DNA of 9,578 nt. Source: an uncultured Veillonella sp. (GTDB lineage: Bacteria; Bacillota; Negativicutes; Veillonellales; Veillonellaceae). Positions 1 through 5,993 of the stretch are shown here, piece by piece (positions within the stretch are counted from its first letter, which is position 1; each line of letters begins with the position of its first letter). A program made the position numbers and the translations under genes. The notes under the pieces are model-generated. The model was not told the origin of the DNA. It searched no databases and was given only the letters and a program-made list of their open reading frames with translations. The stretch is from the NCBI GenBank assembly GCA_902478055.1, contig CABSJL010000035.1:1-9578 (forward strand). The letters run 5' to 3'.

Positions 1-33
1 AAGTACATGTACTCTTTGGGGTTCTAGAGCCCC

Positions 34-73
34 AAAAAAAGCAGTTAGTTCATTTGAACTAACTGCTTTTTTT
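34..73. terminator. Bidirectional intrinsic terminator after the dGTPase gene
   Basis: A perfect 11-bp stem (41-51 with 56-66, GCAGTTAGTTC against GAACTAACTGC) has a 4-base loop. It is flanked by seven A on the left and seven T on the right, so the paired region can extend to 18 bp. On the minus strand the hairpin is followed by a U-run and closes the three-gene operon whose last gene stops at 102. The plus strand also ends in a U-run, so a convergent gene beyond the left edge could use it too. Confidence 0.9.
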
Positions 74-101
74 GCTATCTATATACCTATTACTAAAAGT
101 T

Positions 102-1091
102 TTACAAGGTAATATTTGGAATATAGTACTGTTTAAACAACTTAATAGCATATTGATCAGTTAAGCCGGCCACATAATCCACTACATCGCGAGTGGAGTA
201 AAACTCACGGTTACTTTCACAGCCCTCCATATCATCAGGATGTTCCATAAAATGAGTAAATAAGTTTTTCACCACATGAGACGCCTTATTTCGGTCAGGA
301 ATTAAAGCTGGTGCCAAATAGACATTTTTAAACATAAATTGACGGAATAGATTCATGGTCATTTCGATTTCGGAGGACATAGAAATAACAGGTTTATCTA
401 AAGACTCTCGCACCATATCTTCAACCATGGCCGTAATCATGCTAGATGGCGTCATACCAAAGTGTTCACGCACTTCAAAAGGTAATTCCTCAGCCGTCAA
501 CATACCGGCACGTTGCGCGTCATCAAAATCGTGACATAAATAAGCAATGCGGTCAACGATACGAATAATTTGACCTTCTAATGTAACAGGAATTGTAGCC
601 CCTGTGTGACCTACAATACCATCGCGAACAGCTGTTGTTAGATTAAGGCCTTGATGTTCACCATGCTTTTCTAACACCTCTACCATTCGCAAACTTTGTT
701 CATTATGATTGAAATGACCTACCATATCACGTAACGCATATTCTCCAACATGACCAAATGGTGTATGTCCCACATCATGGCCCATGGCAATAGCTTCAAC
801 TAAGTCTTCATTAAGGCGTAATGCACGAGCCACTGTACGACCAATCTGGCCCACCTCAAGGGTATGAGTCATGCGTGTACGATAATGGTCACCTGGCGCA
901 ATATAAACTTGTGTCTTGTGCTTTAACCGTCTAAAACATTTACTGTGAATAATGCGATCCCGATCACGTTGAAACGCAGTTCTAAGTGGATCGGGAGCTT
1001 CCTCAATATCACGAATTGCATCGCGGCTTTTAGCAGCATAAGGAGATAGAAGCAATGCCTCTCTCTCCTCTATTTGTTCCCGTATATTCAT
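102..1091 (-). CDS. dgt: dGTPase-like deoxynucleoside triphosphate triphosphohydrolase (HD domain)
   Basis: This predicted cytosolic HD-superfamily enzyme would remove triphosphate from dNTPs, giving deoxynucleoside and PPPi. It belongs to the shorter dGTPase-like branch of about 330-340 residues, and at 329 aa it appears complete. The family signature is plain: QRDRDRIIHS near residues 41-50, FRRLKHKTQV at 53-62, DHYRTRMTHTLEV at 68-80. The metal-binding HD residues are H76, H105-D106 and probably D180 in the IVDRIAYLCHDFDDA segment. The ATG overlaps the stop of the upstream regulatory-protein gene as ATGA, and a GGAGG site sits a few bases before it inside that gene, so translation is probably coupled. 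It is the last gene before a terminator. The exact substrate (dGTP or other dNTPs, possibly allosterically activated) cannot be told from the sequence. The family assignment is firm; the link to its metabolic neighbours is conserved placement rather than proven function. Confidence 0.93.
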   Translation of the reverse strand: MNIREQIEEREALLLSPYAAKSRDAIRDIEEAPDPLRTAFQRDRDRIIHSKCFRRLKHKTQVYIAPGDHYRTRMTHTLEVGQIGRTVARALRLNEDLVEAIAMGHDVGHTPFGHVGEYALRDMVGHFNHNEQSLRMVEVLEKHGEHQGLNLTTAVRDGIVGHTGATIPVTLEGQIIRIVDRIAYLCHDFDDAQRAGMLTAEELPFEVREHFGMTPSSMITAMVEDMVRESLDKPVISMSSEIEMTMNLFRQFMFKNVYLAPALIPDRNKASHVVKNLFTHFMEHPDDMEGCESNREFYSTRDVVDYVAGLTDQYAIKLFKQYYIPNITL

Positions 1092-1909
1092 TTACCCTCC
1101 GATGCGCGGTTACGGTCGATGAGTTGCATAACAAGAGATGCTGTTTCTTCGATAGATTTATTGGAAACATCTAACACTTGGCAATGCAAACGACGCATAA
1201 TAGCCTTCGCGTATTCTAGTTCGGATTGAATACGCTCAATGGAAGCATAATTTGCTTCGTCCTCTAAACCGATAGCGCGTAAACGTTCACTACGAATATT
1301 ATTTAACTTAAATGGGTCGATAATAAGGCCCACGATTTTCTTGGCTGGAATTTTAAATAATTCCTCTGGCAATGGTACCTCTGGCACTAATGGCAAGTTA
1401 GCAGCTTTAATTTTTTTGTATGCCAAGAACATAGATAAAGGTGTCTTACTTGTTCTAGATACACCAATGATGACTACGTCAGCCTTTTCAAAGCCAGACG
1501 GATTTTTACCATCATCATACTTTACAGCAAACTCAATAGCTTCAACCTTTTTGAAATATTCTTGGTCGAGCTTATGAACCATGCCCGCAGTCATACGAGG
1601 TTTTGTAGATGCTACAGTACCTACTGCATCGAGAACTGGGCCCATAATATCTACAGCAGGAATGTTGTATTCTGCTACTTTTTCATGAAGATATTTGCGC
1701 AAAGACTCAGATACGATGGTATGACAAATAACATGATTACCACGTTTTGCATCTTCTATAATTTCATCAATTTGACTTTCACTATCAATATATGGAATGC
1801 GAACAATTTCAATTTGTTCCTTATCATATTGACTCGCCGTAGCCCTTGCTACAGCCTCAGCGGTCTCCCCAAGGGAGTCCGATATTGCATAAATAATTTT
1901 TTCTGCCAT
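1088..1909 (-). CDS. ppsR: PEP synthase regulatory protein (DUF299 kinase/pyrophosphorylase)
   Basis: This 273-aa protein of the PSRP/PDRP family is bifunctional. In studied members it uses ADP to phosphorylate, and phosphate to dephosphorylate, a Thr two residues before the catalytic His of PEP synthase or pyruvate phosphate dikinase, inactivating and reactivating that enzyme. The sequence shows the N-terminal YAISDSLGETAE block (residues 7-18), the nucleotide-binding loop GVSRTSKTP (149-157), the family stretch EFAVKYDDGKNP (126-137) and the segment GLIIDPFKLNNIRSERL (194-210). Length is normal for the family. Its expected target, with the Thr-Cys-His site, is encoded just upstream at 2648-5029. 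The gene starts 10 bases after the CcpN-like regulator, with a TGAGGT ribosome site overlapping that gene's stop, and its own stop overlaps the dGTPase start. Bacillus subtilis YqfL, a homologue, likewise sits beside ccpN. Pps rather than PPDK as target is inferred from the neighbour. Confidence 0.93.
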   Translation of the reverse strand: MAEKIIYAISDSLGETAEAVARATASQYDKEQIEIVRIPYIDSESQIDEIIEDAKRGNHVICHTIVSESLRKYLHEKVAEYNIPAVDIMGPVLDAVGTVASTKPRMTAGMVHKLDQEYFKKVEAIEFAVKYDDGKNPSGFEKADVVIIGVSRTSKTPLSMFLAYKKIKAANLPLVPEVPLPEELFKIPAKKIVGLIIDPFKLNNIRSERLRAIGLEDEANYASIERIQSELEYAKAIMRRLHCQVLDVSNKSIEETASLVMQLIDRNRASEGK

Positions 1910-1919
1910 TCTATCAACC

Positions 1920-2549
1920 TCAATGTATGCTACATTCTAAAAATACTTTTGTTACCGTCGTTTTAGATACGCGGCCTACAACCTTTAAACGTTTCTTGTT
2001 TTCCACATCCTCGCGAACGACGACAGGTAAACAATCTACCTCATAATCTATCATCTTCTGAGCAGCCTCTACCAATGTATCTGTAGGCTCCACAGTTATA
2101 ACCTTGCTTACAGGGGTCATAATCATAGATATAGGCATGGTGTGCGAATCTGTTTGCCCCATTGAGGCACGCAACAAGTCCTTACGGGATACGACACCTA
2201 CTAAATAGGAATCATCACACACTAAAATGGTCCCTACATCCTCAGTAAATATAGTAACAATCGTGTCATACAAACTTGTATCCCCATTGACTACGACTGC
2301 TTGGGATAATACATCACTTACCAGAAATGACTTTAATCGCTCCGCTGTTTGTGTTTCCTTTGAAAGCCCCACATAGTAATAGCCTACATTAGGACGTGCA
2401 TCTAAGACACCTAGCATAGTTAAAACAGATAAATCTGAACGCAATGCAGATCGTGTAACCTCTAAATGTTCAGCAATAGCACTGCCTGTAACAGGTCCTT
2501 CTTCACGAACGATTTGAGCAATTTGTTCTTGTCGTTTCGACAGTTTCAC
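1920..2549 (-). CDS. ccpN: CcpN-like transcriptional regulator (winged helix plus two CBS domains)
   Basis: A DNA-binding regulator resembling Bacillus CcpN, which represses gluconeogenic genes when glycolytic substrates are present. From the proposed GTG start it has 209 residues. It has a winged-helix domain (about 1-60, with KRQEQIAQIVREEGPVTG and TRSALRSDLSVLTMLGVLDARPNVGYYYVG), then two CBS domains (about 75-130 and 138-205) likely to sense a nucleotide. An ATG at 2565-2567 would add six residues. I prefer GTG at 2547-2549 because AAAGGGGG lies 7 bases upstream of it, the candidate transcription start is only about four bases before the ATG, and the shorter N-terminus aligns with CcpN. 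It is first in an operon with the PEP synthase regulatory protein and the dGTPase, as in Bacillus where ccpN precedes yqfL. Targets here are not known; PEP synthase next door is the natural candidate. I saw no clear copy of the Bacillus operator there. Confidence 0.85.
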   Translation of the reverse strand: MKLSKRQEQIAQIVREEGPVTGSAIAEHLEVTRSALRSDLSVLTMLGVLDARPNVGYYYVGLSKETQTAERLKSFLVSDVLSQAVVVNGDTSLYDTIVTIFTEDVGTILVCDDSYLVGVVSRKDLLRASMGQTDSHTMPISMIMTPVSKVITVEPTDTLVEAAQKMIDYEVDCLPVVVREDVENKKRLKVVGRVSKTTVTKVFLECSIH

Positions 2550-2554
2550 ACGGT

Positions 2555-2562
2555 AACCCCCT
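2555..2562 (-). promoter_or_regulatory. Ribosome binding site that decides the GTG start of the CcpN-like gene
   Basis: The minus strand reads AAGGGGGT here, ending about 6-7 bases before GTG at 2547-2549. The alternative ATG (2565-2567) precedes this site, so it cannot use it, and has no comparable purine-rich motif of its own. This is the main reason for choosing the downstream start. Confidence 0.75.
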
Positions 2563-2577
2563 TTCATCTCTGTTTGT

Positions 2578-2583
2578 ATTATA
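2578..2583 (-). promoter_or_regulatory. Candidate -10 box of the ccpN-ppsR-dgt operon
   Basis: A consensus TATAAT on the minus strand sits about 29 bases before the GTG start and would give a leader of roughly 20 bases. The matching -35 position (about 2600-2606) reads TTTTTC/TTTTCT, a poor match, and falls inside the U-run of the upstream PEP synthase terminator. The weak -35 suggests either a low-level promoter or help from an activator. Confidence 0.55.
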
Positions 2584-2602
2584 TCCTAAGTTACCATTCA
2601 GA

Positions 2603-2632
2603 AAAAGAGGAGACCTACCGGCCTCCTCTTTT
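2603..2632 (-). terminator. Intrinsic terminator after PEP synthase
   Basis: A 10-bp stem (AAAAGAGGAG at 2603-2612 with CTCCTCTTTT at 2623-2632) has an inner two-pair extension across one mismatch. On the minus strand it is followed by TTTTTC. It begins about 15 bases after the PEP synthase stop and separates that gene from the regulator operon. Confidence 0.88.
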
Positions 2633-2647
2633 AATATAACTATATTA

Positions 2648-5029
2648 TTACCAAGTTAAATCATCAGTTTCTTGACGACCACGACCAGTCATAGCATCAA
2701 GCATGATTCGTTGTTCTAATTGAGCCACCATTTTCTTAGTGCTTACTACCGCATCTGGATTAACAGAAATGGAGTCGATACCGCTCTTCACAAGGAATTC
2801 GCAAAGTTCAGGATATACACTTGGTGCTTGGCCACAGATGGATACAGTTTTACCATCTTTGTGTGCTACTTCGATAAGATGACGAATAGCTCTACGAACA
2901 GCTAAATTACGTTCATCATAAATATGTTGAACTGTTTCATTATCGCGGTCACAACCGAGAACAAGCATTGTCAAATCGTTAGAACCAATGGAATAACCAT
3001 CTACATATTTATTGAATTGATCAGCTAAGATAATATTTGCTGGAATTTCAGCCATGAGCCAGATTTTGAAATCTTTACCGCGTACAAGGCCTTCTTGAGC
3101 CATCAAATTAGTTACCAGTTCAGCTTCCTCCACAGTACGGCAGAATGGAATCATAACTTGTAAGTTTTTGAAGCCAAATTCGTTACGTACTTTTTTGATT
3201 GCTTCTAATTCTAATTTGAAAGCAGGTGTGTATTTAGGATCGTAGTAACGAGAAGCACCACGCCAGCCAAGTAATGCACTGGATTCATGTGGTTCGTATT
3301 TGTCGCCACCTTTAAGATCACGGTATTCGCTAGATTTGAAGTCGCTTAAACGAACTACAACTTGGCGAGGGGCTAATGCTTGGCAAACTTTACGCATACC
3401 TTCTGCCAATGTATTTACAGCAAAATCACTGCGACCAGTTTCGATAAGGTGCAATGGATGTTCATGGATGAAAGTGGTCCAAATGAACTCTTCACGCATA
3501 AGACCGATACCGTCGCAAGGCAATACACCATGTTTTTCAGCCAAATCAGGGTCGCCTAAGTTCATATAAATCTTAGTGCCTGTTACAGGTACATATTCTG
3601 TAGCTACAGCTGCTGAAGCTTGAGCTTCTGGCTTTTTAACAATATCTTCTAATACGCCATCATATACGATACCATTTGTAGCGTCTACAGTAATCATTTG
3701 ACCATCTTTAATAGATGTAGTCGCTTCATGGCTACGGCTCTTAGTACCTACAATACAAGGAATACCAAGCTCACGGCTAACGATGGATGCATGGCAAGTC
3801 ATACCTCCGGCATCTGTAACAATAGCTTTTGCTTTTTTCATTGCTGGAACCCAGTCAGGAGCTGTCATAGCAGTGACAAGGATTTCGCCTTCTTTGAACT
3901 CATCAATATCCTCAGGATTGATGATAACGTGAGCTTTACCTGCTGCATTACCAGGGGATGCTGGCAAACCTTTTACAATAATATCGCGATTACCTGCATC
4001 TAATGTGCTAGGTTTTTCGGATACTTCTGTTTTTTCTTTACGGGACCAAACTGTTTCTGGACGAGCTTGTAAAATCCAAATTCTACCGTCCCGTTCATCT
4101 ACGCCCCATTCCATATCCATGTAGCAACCATAATGTTTTTCGATTGCTTTTGCATATTCAGCAAGCTCTAACACTTGAGCATCTGTAATAACTTGTTGTT
4201 TAGCTTCATCTGCTGGAACAACCTCTTCAACACAGTCGCCGTCAGCTTTACGAACTAAACGGATATTTTTGTCATTAATCATGCGATCTGTAATTTCCAT
4301 TTTTGCTTTATCTACATGGAAATTATCTGGTGTAACTGTGCCTTGTACAACGTACTCACCAAGACCCCAAGAACCTTCAATAAGAATGTTGTTGTCATTA
4401 CCTGTTACAAGGTCAACAGTGAACATTACGCCAGCTGCTTTAGAGAATACCATCATTTGAACAGCTGCACTCAATGCTACTGTCATGTGATCGAAACCTT
4501 GTTTTACACGGTAATATGTTGCACGGTCTGTGAAAGTAGATGCGTAGCATTCTTTTACTTTTTGAATAATAACATCAGCACCACGTACATTTAAATATGT
4601 ATCTTGTTGGCCTGCGAAACTTGCGTCTGGCAAGTCTTCTGCTGTTGCACTAGAACGAACTGCTACGAATGGATTTTCTTCATTTACTTTTTTACCAAGC
4701 TCTTCATAAGCATGACGGATAGAATCTGCCAAGTCTTTAGGCATTTCTGCTTCGCAAATCATGCGGCGAATTTTAGCACATACTTCACGCAATAATGCAG
4801 AATTTTCTACATCATCTAACGCATCAAGTTCAGCGCGGATTTTATCTTCCAAACCTGTAGCTTTCATAAACTCACGATAACCATGAGCAGTTGTAGCAAA
4901 ACCGTAAGGTACAGGCACATTAGTGGAGGATGTCAATTCCCCTAAGGAGGAAGACTTACCACCAACTAAATTAACATCTTCACGTCGTAATTCATCAAAC
5001 CATAGTACGTATGCTGTTTCGCGATTCAT
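2648..5029 (-). CDS. ppsA: Phosphoenolpyruvate synthase (pyruvate, water dikinase)
   Basis: Converts pyruvate, ATP and water to PEP, AMP and phosphate, the entry step of gluconeogenesis from pyruvate or lactate. At 793 aa it matches PEP synthase (about 790) rather than pyruvate phosphate dikinase (about 870-890). The domains are in normal order. The N-terminal ATP-binding half has LVGGKSSSLGEL (21-32), VAVRSSATAEDLPDASFAGQ (122-141) and WILQARPET (318-326). The swivelling phospho-His domain has GGMTCHASIVSRELGIPC (408-425) with catalytic H413 and regulatory T411. The C-terminal PEP/pyruvate barrel has EIPANIILAD (661-670), GSNDLTMLVLGCDRD (682-696) and ICGQAPS with the probable acid Cys732. 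AGGAGG lies 7 bases before the ATG. It has its own promoter overlapping the end of the Nudix gene and its own terminator. The next operon encodes its probable post-translational switch and a gluconeogenic repressor homologue. No key residue appears to be missing. Confidence 0.96.
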   Translation of the reverse strand: MNRETAYVLWFDELRREDVNLVGGKSSSLGELTSSTNVPVPYGFATTAHGYREFMKATGLEDKIRAELDALDDVENSALLREVCAKIRRMICEAEMPKDLADSIRHAYEELGKKVNEENPFVAVRSSATAEDLPDASFAGQQDTYLNVRGADVIIQKVKECYASTFTDRATYYRVKQGFDHMTVALSAAVQMMVFSKAAGVMFTVDLVTGNDNNILIEGSWGLGEYVVQGTVTPDNFHVDKAKMEITDRMINDKNIRLVRKADGDCVEEVVPADEAKQQVITDAQVLELAEYAKAIEKHYGCYMDMEWGVDERDGRIWILQARPETVWSRKEKTEVSEKPSTLDAGNRDIIVKGLPASPGNAAGKAHVIINPEDIDEFKEGEILVTAMTAPDWVPAMKKAKAIVTDAGGMTCHASIVSRELGIPCIVGTKSRSHEATTSIKDGQMITVDATNGIVYDGVLEDIVKKPEAQASAAVATEYVPVTGTKIYMNLGDPDLAEKHGVLPCDGIGLMREEFIWTTFIHEHPLHLIETGRSDFAVNTLAEGMRKVCQALAPRQVVVRLSDFKSSEYRDLKGGDKYEPHESSALLGWRGASRYYDPKYTPAFKLELEAIKKVRNEFGFKNLQVMIPFCRTVEEAELVTNLMAQEGLVRGKDFKIWLMAEIPANIILADQFNKYVDGYSIGSNDLTMLVLGCDRDNETVQHIYDERNLAVRRAIRHLIEVAHKDGKTVSICGQAPSVYPELCEFLVKSGIDSISVNPDAVVSTKKMVAQLEQRIMLDAMTGRGRQETDDLTW

Positions 5030-5081
5030 GTGAGAACCTCCTAGATTAATTAGTGCAACACATTAAACCTTTTACACATAA

Positions 5082-5110
5082 ATAGTATACCTTAATTTAC
5101 AATCTGTCAA
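5082..5110 (-). promoter_or_regulatory. Promoter of PEP synthase, overlapping the Nudix stop codon
   Basis: On the minus strand a perfect -35 TTGACA (5105-5110) is followed by TATACT (5084-5089) at a short 15-base spacing, or by TACTAT (5082-5087) at 17 bases. The TGA stop of the Nudix gene lies inside the -35 box. The predicted leader is about 45-50 bases. Just downstream of the -10 are two near-repeats, TTTATGTGT (5074-5082) and TTTAATGTGT (5058-5067), one and a half helix turns apart, which could be a regulator site. Confidence 0.72.
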
Positions 5111-5748
5111 TTTTTATAGGCATTATTATACAAATGCATCTCCCTATATATATCTAAAAAGTTCTTCAGTACTCGCCCCGTTAGCCCCCATATGGTGTAT
5201 TGTTTATAAGGATAGAAATAGACAGAGTAGTTTTGTCTGATTTTCCAATCAATATTGTAGCCTTCTAATAAATGGAACGGAAAGTCTTTTAATGGTTTCG
5301 TTCCAATGTCTAAATGCCCCACTGTCGGTTCCATATCTAATAGATATTGTAATGGAACTGTGAAAACCTCTCCTACTTCGTCTGGATTTGGTTTCAAATC
5401 GCTTGTATGTAGGCGCACGGCTACGGCATATAGTTTGACACCTATAGCAGATACTAGGCAGTCTAAATTCCCTAATAGTTCAATTTGATCTAGATTAATT
5501 CCCAGTTCCTCAGAGCATTCACGCATGGCAGCATGGGCACCACTTTTATCATTAGGCTCACAATGTCCACCGGGAAAGCTAATTTCTCCGGGTTGACGGC
5601 GTAGCTTATTACTGCGTACGGTAAATACTACATGATCTTCCCCATCGATTTCTAGTAATGGTACAGCTACTGCTGCAGTTATAACATCAATATCGGTAAG
5701 AACAGTATGTTCTCGTTGTTCTAAAAAGTTGCTTAGTTCTTTATCCAT
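5107..5748 (-). CDS. Nudix hydrolase, CoA pyrophosphatase type
   Basis: A 213-aa Nudix enzyme of the YeaB/NudL/NUDT7-like branch, whose characterised members cleave CoA to 3',5'-ADP and 4'-phosphopantetheine. The branch-specific signature RS-x3-R-x3-G-x3-FPGG is present at residues 45-61. It runs into the Nudix box GGHCEPND...AAMRECSEELGI (60-84), with the metal-binding REcSEE residues E77, E80 and E81. The fold continues to about residue 165. The last 45 residues are aromatic and basic (SVYFYPYKQYTIWGLTGRVL), as in this family. AGAGGA lies shortly before the ATG. There is no terminator after it, and the PEP synthase promoter begins at its stop codon, so read-through into ppsA is possible. 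CoA as substrate is inferred from the signature; other nucleoside diphosphate derivatives remain possible. Confidence 0.88.
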   Translation of the reverse strand: MDKELSNFLEQREHTVLTDIDVITAAVAVPLLEIDGEDHVVFTVRSNKLRRQPGEISFPGGHCEPNDKSGAHAAMRECSEELGINLDQIELLGNLDCLVSAIGVKLYAVAVRLHTSDLKPNPDEVGEVFTVPLQYLLDMEPTVGHLDIGTKPLKDFPFHLLEGYNIDWKIRQNYSVYFYPYKQYTIWGLTGRVLKNFLDIYREMHLYNNAYKN

Positions 5749-5765
5749 ATATGGTCCTCTTACTT

Positions 5766-5789
5766 TATAGATACTATACGATATCTATA
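5766..5789. promoter_or_regulatory. Dyad ahead of the Nudix gene, possible operator with -10 box
   Basis: Perfect 8-base arms TATAGATA (5766-5773) and TATCTATA (5782-5789) are separated by 8 bases, giving a centre-to-centre distance of 16. The minus-strand hexamer TATAGT (5773-5778), the best -10 candidate for the Nudix gene, lies between and partly in the arms. A TTGACA is present at 5803-5808 but is 24 bases from TATAGT, too far for an ordinary promoter. Both promoter and operator are tentative. Confidence 0.35.
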
Positions 5790-5819
5790 TAAATCTTTTA
5801 TGTGTCAAATTTGTATTTT

Positions 5820-5861
5820 ATATTTGTATCTGTATTTATATTTGAATTTAAATTTATATTT
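5820..5861 (-). repeat. Degenerate hexanucleotide tandem repeat (AAATAY-like, about 7 copies)
   Basis: Read on the minus strand the tract is seven consecutive hexamers: AAATAT, AAATTT, AAATTC, AAATAT, AAATAC, AGATAC, AAATAT. It sits just upstream of a TTGACA at 5803-5808, where an A/T-rich UP-like element would lie. It also falls in frame inside a 21-codon ORF (ATG at 5868-5870, TGA at 5805-5807) that would encode alternating Lys and aromatic residues (MKVKYKFKFKYKYRYKYK...). No ribosome site precedes that ATG, so I treat the peptide as a by-product of the repeat. Confidence 0.65.
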
Positions 5862-5954
5862 TACTTTCATTATACATGAACTTGTAAGTCATTTTTTGCT
5901 TCACAAACAACAGATATAGTAGATAAATAATCTTATAGACCAAATAGACAGAAA

Positions 5955-5990
5955 AAAACTGTGATGAGGTTTCTATCTCATCACAGTTTT
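5955..5990 (-). terminator. Intrinsic terminator of tyrS
   Basis: A perfect 14-bp stem (5955-5968 with 5977-5990, AAAACTGTGATGAG against CTCATCACAGTTTT) has an 8-base loop. On the minus strand it is followed by a run of T then C. It starts within the last bases after the tyrS stop and isolates tyrS from the Nudix gene. Confidence 0.93.
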
Positions 5991-5993
5991 ATA

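Larger units (their letters stand above)
5749..5954. other. Intergenic region between the Nudix gene and the tyrS terminator
   Basis: This very AT-rich stretch has no gene I can support. It holds the Nudix ribosome site, the dyad at 5766-5789, an isolated TTGACA (minus, 5803-5808), a degenerate hexamer repeat at 5820-5861 and about 80 further bases in which I see no feature. Confidence 0.7.

Noticed and set aside
18..33. tRNA T-arm-like stretch GGGGTTCTAGAGCCCC
   Set aside because: The 7-base loop cannot be closed by the needed G-C pair, position 57 is not a purine, and no acceptor stem or CCA follows.
1562..1966. Plus-strand ORF of 134 codons
   Set aside because: It spans the antisense of ppsR and the end of the regulator gene; composition is that of a shadow frame.
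3300..3569. Plus-strand ORF of 89 codons
   Set aside because: It lies opposite the well-conserved ppsA coding frame, has no ribosome site, and its product has no recognisable features.
2648..5029. Pyruvate phosphate dikinase instead of PEP synthase
   Set aside because: Length of 793 aa and motifs such as EDLPDASFAGQ, GGMTCHASI and ICGQAPS fit PEP synthase; dikinase is about 80-100 residues longer.
5030..5106. CcpN operator of Bacillus type in the ppsA promoter
   Set aside because: No stretch matches the TRTGHYATAYW consensus that I remember beyond a few positions.
5805..5870. Real 21-aa Lys/aromatic peptide gene
   Set aside because: No ribosome site, no clear promoter, and the pattern is fully explained by the hexamer repeat; kept only as a finding.
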